Origin: Armigeres subalbatus
Lineage: Eukaryota; Arthropoda; Insecta; Diptera; Culicidae
Length of the DNA stretch: 64,000 nt
Assembly: GCF_024139115.2 (NCBI RefSeq)
Contig: NC_085141.1
Coordinates: 135,655,822-135,719,821 of the forward strand
Reading direction: 5' to 3'
The notes under the pieces are model-generated. The model had not been told where the DNA came from. It ran no database searches and was given only the letters and a program-made list of their open reading frames with translations. A program made the translations under genes and the position numbers. Shown here piece after piece: positions 35,275 through 46,784 of the stretch; position 1 is the first letter of the stretch; each line of letters opens with the position of its first letter.

Positions 35275-36556
35275 TTTGGTCCCACGAGTTGCTCGGGAAA
35301 AGAGGTCCACCACGCCAGAGCCCAGCATGACGCGGTAAGGGACAATTACTGTGGAGGGTGCCCAGGTACCCCACAGGCTCCGTTAAAGGCCTAGCTTATT
35401 ATTTCACCCCCCCTGGCCATGCATCCCCTCGGTACGGGTCGCTTGACGCCTTGGGATTAGGGGTTATGGACGATGGTCCCGGTCTAACTCGCAGTGGCCA
35501 TGGGGAGGGGTCGTTAAGCCCTTGGACAAAGTCCCTGCTGCCCCCAGGTGATGTCTGTATGTATTTATGTGTGTGTATGTGTGTATATGTACAAAAAATG
35601 TGAGACACACTTTTTGGCACTCTGCATAATCCGATATACTCGCAACAAGTTGCATTCGACGCGGAATCCTTCCTTATTTGAAAATTGCCCCAATCGCGTT
35701 CCGGATTTATTGGAAAAATATTGATTTTTTTCACATTTTTCTCCTTGGAAATTTTTTTTTACAAATTCGAGTTTTTTTTAGAAAGGTGCACAGTATTCTT
35801 CTAGTGAGCAAATGTATGCTATATATGTAGACGAAGAATAAAAAGGAATACATTTTGGCTGATACGCTCTTTTCAAATGTTGGTCTAGTAATATCAATTC
35901 TCTATCTGCGTATACGCCTGGCAGATGTGGATACATAATTGAGTATCCCACTAAATACAAAAATAAATCTAAGCATTCATTTTCTAATTTTGTCTAAGTC
36001 AGTACTTAGTCCACGCTCACAAGACAATATGAAGTATGCTTCAGCATAATTACATAATTCTTAAGTGAACTAGGGTTTTAAACGAAATTTGAATCCGTAT
36101 ATGAAAAATCCTACAATTTCTTACTGATATAAAATTGATCAAATTCGGGAGCACACGTTCCACGATGAATTCCTTTGAAAGCGGCATAAATGCTGGGGCA
36201 TTGTCTTATAGCCAATGGTATATGCGGCTAGAATGTGGCGATTTATCACAGATAGCCTTTCTGTTATCTAACTCTTTTGGTCGCAAAACAGTTATTCGAC
36301 TTCGAAAAAGTGAAATCAGAATTGCGTACGTAATGTAAAACCAATTTAATAAAAATTCCGCGGAAAAAAAATTTAAAATTTCGTTTCGTTTCGAAAAATT
36401 TCGAATTAAATGAACCTTGATTTCGTATCGTTTCGAAGCCTCGAAAGAAATCTTTATTTCGTTTCGTTTCGTTCCGAATCAACATAGACATTTTAAATTT
36501 CGTTTCGTTTCGTTTCGTTAGGAAAAAGTGTGTTATCGCATACCCTTAGTAAAACC

Positions 36557-37770
36557 AATTTAAATTATCTGAATGAAATCAATCATTGTGGGCTACCAGA
36601 TATATAGACTATGTCATACCAATTTTGCATTATTTTATTCGATTTCGATTGCTTCAAATTTGAAATTTAAGAGTTGTTTTTCCTATTAGCCCTTTGAAAC
36701 AATGTTGACTTGACCTTCAATTGTGATGAGTTGTGACAAATAATAAAAATCAGGATTGATTATTGATTGATTGCATTAACGAAATTGGTCTCCAAGGAAA
36801 TCTTAGAATAACTAGGGGCACGCCATTTAGCCTTCCTCGGCCTTCCCAAAAGTAACAATTTAAACCGATTCGAATATTATTACATCATTGTGTTCCATTT
36901 AGTAAATTTTTGTAAGAAACATAAATCAGCATCAAGAGACAAACCGAAACCGACAAAACGATCGCGATCGTTGATTGTATCGGAATATGAAAATTACCCT
37001 ACTTTAGCCCGAAGAGCCATCGCAAAATTTATCGTACATCCATTCATACACTATCGAAAAGTTTTGCCGATAAAAATAAATGTGCGTTAACCTCAGGGCG
37101 GTTCCATTATTTGAATCAATGGTAACCGTTCAATCTACATAACTTGGTCAGTATGGTGTTACGCCACTGACTGGCTGGGCAAGTGCATCATCGATCGTCA
37201 TCACCGGCTCTTTATAGGGCATCTGGCGTGGGTAGACAATGTGCAAATGTGCACTGGAGCTCGCAATTTTGCCATTACCACATTCAGTGATCGATTAATA
37301 TTGTCATTCGCCAAACTTTCGGGGGCCTACAAGCGCTCCTTCGACCCAACGATCGTGCGTCTAACACGCGGCCATATGTTTGTCACCGGACCGACGGTTA
37401 CACGATGGAACGCATTGTATTTTGGGTTGCGTGCGCGGGCAAAAACTTTATGCTTCCGAATCACGATCTACAGAGGTAGTGAAAACTGAAAGCACTTATC
37501 GCACTGACCAGGCTGGAATACTAAGCAATGGTCACACGCGGTCCAACACTTTTCATTTCGTTTGGAACGGGCTGCCTTTTGGGTTGGGGGAGTCGATCGA
37601 ACAATCCACTACCAACGATCAGTTGGACTGAATGGATTCAAGGGATAATATAGTGGCTAACACTTGAGTAGGGACCAAGGTACATGTGTGCCTTTATTAA
37701 TACATATTATGTTGTATCAGTAAAAATTACTTCGAAGAAGGTGTCCAAAAATTGAAAACAATTATCATCG
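36557..37770. other. Upstream region of the secreted Pro-rich gene
   Basis: No repeat was recognised from about 37100 to 37700. This stretch is more GC-rich than its surroundings and is the only sizeable non-repetitive non-coding block nearby, so it may hold regulatory sites. The open frames in it have no recognisable product. Confidence 0.4.
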
Positions 37771-37777
37771 AGCGTGT

Positions 37778-37812
37778 TATAAATATGACTTGGTGTTTAA
37801 ATTGATAGTTCA
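37778..37812 (+). promoter_or_regulatory. TATA box and likely start site
   Basis: TATAAATA at 37778-37785 is followed by an initiator-like TCATTG with its A at 37812, a normal spacing of about 34 bases. This predicts a 5' untranslated leader of about 95 bases before the ATG at 37907. Confidence 0.6.
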
Positions 37813-37906
37813 TTGTTGCATTGGTATCCGGTCGGACGATTATTTGTGGTTCGTGGTGGTGAAGTGGAAAATTTGGTTTGCAGAAGAAGCTCATAGTGAA
37901 AGGACG

Positions 37907-38864
37907 ATGAAGATCAACAGATGTCTGAAGCTGTGTTTAGTGCTTAGTTGTATTTTTGTGTGCATAGATGCTGCGAAGAAGAACAAGCGGGGACTGTATC
38001 ATGGTCATGCAGGATATGCAGTACCGTTAGGAGTTGGACTTCATCGTCCCTATCACCCGAGTCCGTACGCGAAATTTCCAGGACTGTACAAAGGATTAGG
38101 AGGTGCACTGCCCCCAGGATATGCTCTGTTTCCTGGAAGTGCTTCAGTCGCTTCTTATCATCGGAATTTCCCCAAAGTTCCAGCTGTTTATGCACCGAAT
38201 TATTTCCCAGCTTTCGGAGTGCCTGCTTCCGGTGTTGTCAGACCGGTGACCAATCTGTCACCGGTGGCACCAGTAGCTCCATTGGCACCATCCTATCCTG
38301 TGTTTCCGCAACTTCCTACTGCTCCACTGCCTGCTGTTCAAGTTCCTGCAGCGCAATATCCTGCCTACTTTCCCATTGGAGCACCACAGCAAACTTCTTT
38401 CTTCGCCACATACCCTCAAAAACCATTCATCCCGATTGCAATTCCTGCAGTTCCCGAGAAACCGAAGATTCCCGTTGTTGTCCCGCAGAAGCCTGTTTTC
38501 TCCACGGTACACAACTATCTGCCCAGCGGACTTATCCCCGCCGGGGTCTATAATCCGACCGTTGCCGTATCGAACGTTTCCCCAACATTCGTGGGGATTC
38601 CAATCGGCCCCACTGCCACAACCCCGACAGTGTCAACGGCCACCGTGACGCAAACCGCTCAGCAGCCCTGGCGCCCGGTTTTGGTGAACAATCCTACTGC
38701 CACACCCACCACCACAACGGTTTTCAAGCCATCGCTCAATCTATTACCTCCATTCACTCTTCCAGCTAACGCTCAAGGTCAGATCTACCTCAGCAGTACA
38801 CCAGCCACGCACGTCCAAGACAGCCCACAGCAACAACAGCAGACTCTGCTAGATCTGGAACAGT
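37907..38864 (+). CDS. Secreted Pro/Val/Ala-rich protein, exon 1
   Basis: I prefer the ATG at 37907 over the in-frame opening at 37790. It follows the predicted leader and at once encodes a signal peptide (MKINRCLKLCLVLSCIFVCIDA) with cleavage likely before AKKNKRG. KNKR is a possible second, furin-like processing site. The rest is low-complexity: Gly/Tyr/His-rich first (GLYHGHAGYAVPLG), then Pro/Val/Ala-rich (PVAPVAPLAPSYPVFP), then Thr-rich, ending in a Gln run. Such composition is common in extracellular structural proteins such as cuticle or eggshell components, but I recognise no specific family. The exon ends at a strong donor, CAGT|GTAAGT, in phase 1. If unspliced, the frame would stop at 38885-38887 after seven further residues. 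Confidence 0.85.
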
Positions 38865-38999
38865 GTAAGTGTAATAAACAAACCTAAAAATATTCGTAAC
38901 TCATGCAATGAGCCATGCCAAAAATGTTTGATGTCTGTCGACGGTAAGCAACAAGCACGATTATTAGGAAATTGTGCAAAGCCTTGAGTTGAATGTTAA

Positions 39000-40311
39000 T
39001 TATACGTATTTGTGGTAGAGTTTCTTTCCTGGCCTAAAGGCTTCTTAGCTCAGACATAAACGATTTGATCGCTGCGATGGCGACAACTCGTCGCCACGAT
39101 TCTATCGTTAGGTCGCTGCTGGCAATGTTCCATTTACGCTTCTATACCAAGCATAGACAGAATCGCAATCGCCAAGCGATAGAATCGCTTCCCGTGTTTT
39201 TGGGGGATCGTTAACATCCGTAGAGCTGCATTGTTAATCGATATTTTTCGCATGTTTTGGGCCGTGTAGTGCAATAATATCCAGATTTTGTCATCCCCTG
39301 GTGAATTTTGGGGTGATAAAATAGCACATTTCCTATTTCCTGTTCCAAACCAGATTTTTCAATTTGTTTAGCAAATATGAATCAATTTATGCCTTGGAAA
39401 GGAATCCATAATTTCTTGTCAAAAAGTCTTACAAAATTCTTGACAGTTACTCAGAAATGATTAATAAACAACTGGCGATGAAAGTTATTTCATGAAAATC
39501 ATTTTTCTTTGCGGAATTATTTGCAAAAATAAAAAGTGCGACTAAAATTTTCAAATTTTTTTGGTCTGTAATACGTAATAGTCTGTAATAGAATCGGGAC
39601 GTGATGAAATCAGGTTAAAAACGTGATACTATTGGGGGTATACAAAATCGTGGGTAGCCAAAATTGGATCAATACTGTATTTCAATTGATTTATCATCTG
39701 TTTGAAAATATTTAATCCTTGCTCACCCTAGTTAAGAAACGCTATTTTTTTATTTAAAGTATCGAGGACCAGCACTTATTTAAGTCATTGTGTTGTGATT
39801 GCGTTTCCAACATAGGGGAAAATACCTATTCTTGGCAGTCTAAGACATTCGCCAAATTGAATGATAAAAATAATGAATAATTACACTAAAACACAGGTAC
39901 AGTTTAACTGGTATACATTTGCATGCTCTTTCTTTGATGATTGGTGTTCACTAAATATAACAGCTTTCACCACAAACTCAGTAAATTTAACATAATGTAA
40001 CAGGTCAATGTTTCTTCTATTGGCATAGCAATTTCTTTTATCAGCAATGAGTTTGCTCTCTTCAGCAACTAGACATGGAGGTAGAAAACTGGTAATGTAT
40101 TGGTGCCAAATGCTGGTTGTTTATATCCTCCAGTAGTAAAATTCATTCATATTAATCGGCCGCACGCTCATCTCGCTTCACTCAATTTTGGAACAAACTT
40201 TATTGTTTATCAAAACTGGCTTAAAACAAAACATGAATTTTTAGCCTTGGCATCAATTTTATGTCATGTAGACAAATAGGCAAAAGCATTTAAACACATT
40301 GTAAAACAAAT
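39000..40311. other. Intronic, nothing recognised
   Basis: AT-rich sequence without a repeat pair, RNA gene or coding frame I can support. Confidence 0.5.
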
Positions 40312-40315
40312 TTAA

Positions 40316-40835
40316 CCCTTATGCGGCCATAAAAAACAGACGTGAATGGCAGATAGGGTACCTGTGTACCCAGATATTGACCTTTTTATAACTTTTACCA
40401 AAGAGGTGAGCCAGCCTAGGGCTGAAAACCTCTAAAATAAAGACAATAATAATAATAATAACTTTTACCATTTTCAACCTATTTGAATAATGTTGGCCAT
40501 TTTGGAGAAGGGAACTTATGTGCTTTTTGTCCGCTGCTAAGATTTACATCTTTTATCTTTTGTTATGCCTTAGAGTCGTAAGCAAAAGTCTATCAACCAG
40601 TTTCAAATATACAACTTGCTCTTTGCGGTCCTTACATGATATGTTTGTTTCATCAAAAAAAATCATGGTGGTTGTGCACAAGACACGACCGCTCGACGTA
40701 AACTACGTAAAACCAAATCTATACACTTAAGAATGAATTTTTGTCTGTCTGCCCTTATAGACTAGGAAACGGTATTGAAAGCTTGGAAAGTATTGAAGTT
40801 GCAAAAAGAAAACGATCCTGTCAGCCACATAAGGG
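40316..40835. mobile_element. TTAA-flanked MITE
   Basis: Ends CCCTTATGCGGCC and GCCACATAAGGG are imperfect inverted repeats, with TTAA at 40312-40315 and 40836-40839. A TTAA target and CCCT ends fit piggyBac-related or Wuneng-type MITEs. The interior includes ACGACCGCTCGACGTAAACTA, also found inverted near 42745. Confidence 0.7.
40401..40457 (+). mobile_element. 57-bp retroposed LINE/SINE 3' tail
   Basis: AAGAGGTGAGCCAGCC...TAAAGACAATAATAATAAT is bracketed by the perfect 13-bp duplication ATAACTTTTACCA at 40388-40400 and 40458-40470. The TAA-repeat tail marks it as an extremely 5'-truncated retroposon, inserted in the TTAA MITE. Confidence 0.82.
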
Positions 40836-41239
40836 TTAAAATATTACGGTGTTGCTATCACTTTTGATATAATTCATGGCCTGCGTAAAAATATGAATAG
40901 AAGCATTTATATTTTAACACTTTTTTTTTTAAATAAATGCCATCGCCGGATATTTTGTTCGTATTTTTGCTAAAATCATATCACATAGAATTGTGCGTGG
41001 TATTTTTAGCGTGTGTTTGATATGCTCACAAACACATTCTCTCGCTCTATTCCGAAGTGTGCTGCTGTCAAAGAAAACGAACAGTCCCGATTTTATTTAG
41101 TGAAACATAGAGCAAATATTGCATAAATTTGCTCTTTGTGGTGATAATCAAGTGGTGATAAAGTGTAAAAAGTAGTTTACGTACTTGATTTGCGTATCAT
41201 ACGCAATAAAGAGGAAAAACAGGCGATCCAAAAAAGTAA

Positions 41240-42120
41240 GTAACAGTTTGCTTTTCGAGGGCTGCTTTCTTTGGCAATGCAATATTGGCAAGGATTTCGT
41301 AGGTGCAAATTTGTTTTGGTGATTAACACATCAAATCTTGCTACTTTTACACAAACAACTTATTCAAATGAAAGCTTAGACTTGAAATTGTGTGATTGAA
41401 TCAAAATTATGTTCATAAATAGTTTATGTTTACTGGAAAACGCAAATATTGTTGAGGGTGCCAACAACTGTCGCACCCTGCCAATGCCGTATTCTACCCT
41501 ACTTTATGTTGTTTCGCCAGATACTGCAAAACCAATTTTTCTCTCATTCTCCCGATCTCTCGGCACGATAAAATGTGACGAAAACAAACATATCACGGCG
41601 TGTCTCATGACGTATTTGTGATGAAAAATGATCGTTGTATGAGTTTCTCGTATTTTGAATCTACCAATAATTACAAATATTTTGATAAAATAAGCTCAAA
41701 AATCGAAGAGCACAACGGAGCCAAATTCAATGCAATTTTGTAAACACTATAAAAATTCATCAGCCTTTAATGTAAACTTGATCCCTACATTATCATTGTA
41801 TGTCCATACCACGTGGAAGTATAGACAGAGCTATTGAACCGCTCCCCGTTCTCCGTGGACAACCGTGGAAAATCATATAAAATTCCCCTCTTTGTTTACG
41901 AAGCCTGTTTAGTAAGAAGCCTTTTTAGTAAGACAAAATTTTAAGATTTAATTCATTCATTTACTTCCAATTTTTTTAAATTTGTTTGTATTTACTAGAT
42001 ACGTATTTAGTTATCAACATGAAAACTGTTTTGTTATTAATTGAAGAAAAGTATTGCTTGTTAGCTTTGAATATGGTGTGTAGGTAGAACAGTTCTTCCA
42101 AATTAATTTTTGTTCAGAAC
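41240..42120. other. Intronic, nothing recognised
   Basis: No repeat pair or coding frame that I can support. Confidence 0.5.
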
Positions 42121-42125
42121 ATTTT

Positions 42126-42900
42126 TGCCTTCCTCGTTCAACAAAGTTATACTGAAAGGCTATCATTTCACTCGGAAACCCATAGTGTTATATACCAATC
42201 GACTCAGCTCGATGAGCTGAGCAAATGTCTGTCTGTCCGTGTGTATGTGTGTGCATAAAAGCTAAAAAAATATTAGGCGTCTTTTTATATAGTAATCGTT
42301 AACCGATTTTGACGTAAACTAAGTCTAAGGGGAAGGCTCGGATACAGGGTGTAAAATGAAAATATCCAAATTTAGGACCGTCAATAAGTCATGTAAGATT
42401 TGTAACGTCAATAAGTCCTTCATCTTTTGATGAATTCTAATGATTTATGTATCAATCGATTCGCAAACTCTCTACCAGTCTGCCAGTAGTAGTAGCTCTT
42501 TCATGCATCAAGAATCCCCTACTCAGCGCGTTTCAATCCTTGGCAATTGCATACTTGTTGGGTATTATCAATTATTAAACTGGGGTGTATGAATGGGATA
42601 GTCCAGCTGCTAGACAGTGGAGTCCCTACTCCCCCACAGAGTGGGAGGTGCTGCTAAAGCTGGGTAGTAGTTGCGGAGGGATGGTACCGCTCTATATTGA
42701 GCGGAGAATAATTGGTTCATTGCACTATATTTAGTTTTAATACGTAGTTTACGTCGAGCGGTCGTGCCCTGCATACAACCCCACGATTTTTTTCGCAACA
42801 AGTTCCATTCGACAGGGGACGAAGCCTTGTTGATCACTTTTGAATTTGATAACGATCGACCATTGCGTTTAAAAGGTAACAAAACTTGCCGAAACGTTGG
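42126..42900. mobile_element. MITE family CCTTCCTCGTTCAACAAAG
   Basis: The start TTGCCTTCCTCGTTCAAC is followed by CCCATAGTGTTATATACC and a TGTCTGTCTGTCCGTGTG microsatellite. CAACAAGTTCCATTCGAC lies near 42797. Relatives are at 1114-1564 and 32645-35665. The right boundary is uncertain. Confidence 0.6.
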
Positions 42901-43035
42901 GATAGATCTTAAACGGTTGTCCTAAAAATATCCAGACTGAAAAAGCCGAAACCTCGCAAATAGATTAACATAAGCAGTCGAACTCTCAATCTACTAAGAA
43001 AATGGTATATCAAAACATATAAGCACCGTGTAAGG

Positions 43036-44235
43036 GGTGTCAGGCCATTTGGCCGAATTCCGTTTGACCGAACGGGTCGTTTGGCCGAATAGTTAAAAAA
43101 AATATCTTAGGTTACGAGTAGTGAAGAGCAAGAAATGAGAAGTGAGTAATGAGAAGTAAGAAATGAGAAGTGAAAAGTGGGAAGAGAAAAGTGAACTGAG
43201 AACTGGGACCAGAAAACTTCTTTCTTCTTAGTTTTTAACCTCCTTCCTTTCCCTTTCTTTCTTCTTCCTTCTTCTGTCTTCCTTTTTCCATCTTCCTTCT
43301 TCTTTTTGCTTTCTTTATCCTTTCTTCTTCCCTCTTCTGTCTTACTTTTTCTTCTTCAATATTTATTCATTCTTCCTTCCTTCTTCTTTCTTTCTTCTTT
43401 CTGCTTCCTTCTTTCTTTGTCTTCCTTCTTCCTCCTTTGATCCTCCTTCTTCTTTATTATTTCTTCTTCCCTCTTCTGTCTTCCTTTTACTTTTTTCAAT
43501 CTTTCTTCCCTCTTCTTTCCTCCTTCTTTCTTTCTTCTTTCTTCTTTCTTCCTTCTTCCTTATTCCGTCTTCTTTCTTTCTTCGTCCTTTGTCCTTCTGT
43601 TTTTTCCTTTTTGCTTCTTCCTTCTTTCTGCTTCTTTCTTCCGTCCCTCTACTTCCTCCTTCCTTCTTCCTCCTTCCTTCTTCCTCCTTCCTTCTTCCTT
43701 CTTTCTCCTTCCTTCTTCCACCTTTCTTCTTCCTCCTTCTTTTTTCCTTCTTCTTTCTTCCTTCTTCCTTTCTTTGTCTTCCTTCTTCCTCCTTACATCT
43801 TCCTTTTTCTTTCTTCCTTTTTCGTCTTCCTTCTTCTTTCTTTTTTCTTTTTTCTTCCTCCTTCCATCTCCTTCTTCTTTCTTCCTTTGTCGTCTTCCTT
43901 CTTCCTATTCCCTTTTTACTGCTTCCTTCTCCCTTCTTGCTTCATCCTTTTTCCTTCTTCCTTTTTTCCTATCTCCATTTTCCTTTTTTTCCTTCTTCCT
44001 TCTTCTTTCTTCCTCTTTCCTTCTTTTGTCTTCCTTCATCCTTTCTTCTATCTTCTTTCTACGACCTTTTTCTTTCTTCCTGTTTCCTTCTTTCTTCTTC
44101 TTACTTCTTACCAACTTAACTACAAACACTTCTTAACTCTCACTACTCACTACTCATTTCTAACTTCTCACATTTTATAAGGAAACGTATTTCAAATATT
44201 CGACCAAATTGCGTTAGGCTAAATTGCATTGAAAA
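43036..44235. mobile_element. TTTGGCCGAA-iteron foldback with polypyrimidine core, copy 2
   Basis: Left end GGCCATTTGGCCGAATTCCG, then GAATAGTTAAAAAAAAT as in copy 1. An AG-rich block (AGAAGTGAG units, about 43115-43210) precedes a C/T-only core to about 44100, and TAAGGAAACGTATTTCAA returns before the decayed right end. A 247-residue Phe/Leu/Ser-rich frame here is repeat translation. Confidence 0.75.
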
Positions 44236-44251
44236 TATGATAATACCCGAG

Positions 44252-44972
44252 TAGCACTAGGATAGGATGTGACAATAGAATTGCAACTGCCTTGTTGTTT
44301 CTCAATCGATTGCTTTGACGATGTAGTGGCTAGTGCTTCCGAATATTGTTTTGTAAAATCCGCCGAATAGTACATGTGAAAAAATCATGTTTTCTCGTTC
44401 TCTTCTTCCATAATTCGTTATAAAGGATGCTACGTACTATCAGAAAAAAGTTTTTACATGGAGATGAAAGAGTTTTACAGTTGAGTGGTTAAAAAGTTGG
44501 TCAATGATGGCGCCTCATCGAGTGTTTTAAATTAGCATAACTCTTAATAATCATGCATACATCATTTCTAGCTTAACTTTTCAAAAGGACCTAAGTAACA
44601 TTTTTTTCATGAATTAATTTGAATAGCGCAATCAACAGAACAACATGAAAGCTTTTGATTGCGCTATTCAAATTAATTCATGAAAAAAATGTTACTTAGG
44701 TTCTTTTGAAAAGTTAAGCGAGATTTGCAGCCTAGCATAAATTATTTTACCCAAAAAATGAGAAAACAAACTTTTGAATTTTGTCAAAAATTTCAATTTA
44801 ATTACCCAGCAACACGGCCAAGGTAACAACAAGCTGCCCTTTTGAAAATGTGATATCGCCGATCGAAGTAATCGATTGTCATTTTCACCCAATCAGCAAC
44901 CGGTACGATTGTGACAGAAAATCGGTACGATTTTTAATGACTTATTGGCACATCCTATCCTAGAGTAGTACC
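44252..44972. mobile_element. MITE with AGTAGCACTAGGATAGG ends
   Basis: GTAGCACTAGGATAGGATGTG and CACATCCTATCCTAGAGTAGT are imperfect inverted ends. ATCGATTG-containing words recur inverted inside. It hosts P1 copy 2. Confidence 0.65.
44570..44723. mobile_element. Palindromic MITE P1, copy 2
   Basis: Full-length hairpin of about 154 bp with arms of about 67 bases (GCTTAACTTTTCAAAAGGACC ... GTTAAGCGAGA), nearly perfect. Reference copy for the family. Confidence 0.88.
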
Positions 44973-44979
44973 AGTCAGA

Positions 44980-45610
44980 CAAAATGGTTGCAGCAACTTA
45001 GTTGTGACTAAATCTAGTAACCTATGTGAAATATGTGTGCTGCTAGGGTATGTGAATAAGAAAACTTGCAAAATTGTACTTATCATAAATGTCATATGAA
45101 TAGTAATCATTTCATACTCGTCTTGTCTGTTTCGTCGATCATTTTTTGAAACCTGTTTGTAATTTCAACGGAGTTCTTGTTCAACCACATGATATAGTAT
45201 CTTAACCATCGAGCATGACAGCATTACGCTTTTCTTTTGCTCCTATTTGCAAGATTTACAAAAGGATGTCTTTGCACAGCAAATAATTTTGAAAATTCAA
45301 CGACGTGTAAAATTGTCGTCCCAACAAACCAAATAACATTCGATATTCAATTAAGTTTGATTGAATTTCACAAGCAAGCACCGTTTAAATTTATTTCGAT
45401 TGAGAAGATAATTGTGATCGATTGAATTTTACGTTTATTTGCATGTTCCAAATATGTGCATAAAAATACATTTAAAATCACAATTCATATATTTTTATTT
45501 GTGTGATTAAGAACACGCTGCCAATGAGCATCTATCTTGTGGTGATTTATTATGCATTCGAAACATATCCAAATAATCAGCGCTATAAAACTATCAGCAT
45601 TTCTTACTTT
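44980..45610. other. Intronic, nothing recognised
   Basis: AT-rich. A 62-residue frame at 45237 has no recognisable feature. Confidence 0.5.
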
Positions 45611-45615
45611 CAATA

Positions 45616-45996
45616 GACGAATCCAAGTAAAAATAAGAAGAAGACACACGACGGTGTTAACTTTGACAGATCCTACAGCTCAGCATAGGGAGATAATTTT
45701 AAAATGCTTATAATAAATTCTAGACAAATTGTAATTAAAATCTGATTAATGTAGGGTACGGAAAAAGTTCTGAATTACATATTCGGAAGCTTATCTCAAT
45801 TTTTTGAATATTTTCCAAAAATGTATCTATCATACAGTTCGGAACTTTTTCCGTATCATACTTCAATTAGATTTTAATTACATTTTGTCTAGAATTTATT
45901 ATAAGCATTTTAAAATGATCTCCCTATGCTGAGCTGTAGGATCTGTCAAAGTTAACACCGTCGTGTGTCTTCTTCTTATTTTTACTTGGATTCGTC
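45616..45996. mobile_element. Foldback MITE, GACGAATCCAAG ends, TA TSD
   Basis: GACGAATCCAAGTAAAAAT and its reverse complement bound 381 bp, with TA at 45614-45615 and 45997-45998. The arms match for about 150 bases each with few differences, so the copy is fairly young. Confidence 0.88.
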
Positions 45997-46312
45997 TATA
46001 GTAGACTTAATTATTTTCTGGCAACCGTTCTGCATTGATTCTTGCATAACATCACAAAAGATCTTTTCAAGCCAAATTTAAGCCAAATTGAATTTTATGT
46101 CACATTCTAGTAGATCTCAATGATATTTTGTGAAAATTTCATATTACATATTATCATCCCAGAATAATAAAAAACCTCAAAAATGTTTGTCAAATGTTTG
46201 ATAAATATACTTGAGAATTTATTTGTAAACGTCTACGTTCTCGTAAGTTATGTAACAAACCCTTTTCAAATGTTGCCAAAAGTGTCGGCAGTAAAAACAA
46301 AATGTCGCAATA

Positions 46313-46443
46313 CTGCCGTAATCTGAAAATGTGACGTGTTAACGTGGTGTTAACGAGTACTACTCATCGAGCTCTTTAACAGAAAAATGAAAAACATGCA
46401 TGTTGTAAAATGGCTGTTACGTAACTTTTCCAGATTACGGCAG
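46313..46443. mobile_element. Small MITE, CTGCCGTAATCTG ends
   Basis: CTGCCGTAATCTG and CAGATTACGGCAG are perfect inverted repeats, TA on both sides. 131 bp. Confidence 0.75.
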
Positions 46444-46542
46444 TATAGTCCAGACGTCGCTATTCGGATTGGTACTAGATTGGGAACCTACTTTTTATTA
46501 TAAATAAGCCGTGAAACACATTACATCAAGATGAATACAGTA

Positions 46543-46692
46543 CTAGGTGCTCCAATCTGCCAAGCTTATGGAAGAGAAGAAGGCGGGGTGAAAAATTCAT
46601 TTTTAGTGCAAAACGAAAACAAACCGGCTGTCTCTTCCATACTAAAATCAAAGATGGCTGAATCGTGAATTTGACAGATTGGAACATCTAGT
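46543..46692. mobile_element. Small MITE, CTAGGTGCTCCAATCTGCC ends
   Basis: Left CTAGGTGCTCCAATCTGCC and right GACAGATTGGAACATCTAG are imperfect inverted repeats. The end points are approximate. Confidence 0.6.
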
Positions 46693-46784
46693 GGTGTATT
46701 CATCTTACATTACATATTCTACTCAAGCGCGTAGAGCAATAAGTGGAAATGTAAACAAACGATCATTTGGATTAAGTTTTAATT

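Larger units (their letters stand above)
32716..35545 (-). mobile_element. R1-like LINE, 5'-complete, internally deleted
   Basis: Flanked by the perfect 15-bp duplication AGGTGATGTCTGTAT at 32701-32715 and 35546-35560. The 3' end is a short A tail (Ts on the + strand at 32716). The 5' end begins with GGGGGCAGCAGGGAC. At 2.8 kb it is about half the usual length. ORF1 runs straight into the last part of ORF2 near 33660, so the endonuclease and reverse transcriptase are missing. Three-knuckle ORF1 and the ORF2 tail place it in or near the R1 group; the clade is inferred. Confidence 0.88.
32645..35665. mobile_element. MITE of the CCCATAGTGTT-TATACCAATCGA family, split
   Basis: GACCCATAGTGTTGTATACC and CGACGCAGCTCGA at the left, and GTGTGTGTATGTGTG with CAACAAGTTGCATTCGAC at the right, match the repeat starting at 42126. 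The R1-like LINE lies between them. Confidence 0.7.
31420..36548. mobile_element. hAT-like element, TAAGCATATGCGG family, copy B
   Basis: Ends TAGGCATATGCGGTA and TATCGCATACCCTTA, with the perfect 8-bp duplication GTAAAACC at 31412-31419 and 36549-36556. Outer regions match copy A. B also holds about 970 bp (31673-32644) absent from A, with no recognisable gene. A MITE in B was itself hit by an R1-like LINE. The foldback of copy A is absent here. Confidence 0.88.

Noticed and set aside
37960..38553. 201-residue Ser/Cys-rich frame and minus-strand frames over exon 1
   Set aside because: Shadows of the Pro-rich coding exon in other frames.
43437..44180. 247-residue open frame rich in Phe, Leu and Ser
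   Set aside because: It is the translation of a C/T-only tract. All three forward frames stay open there because TAA, TAG and TGA need purines.
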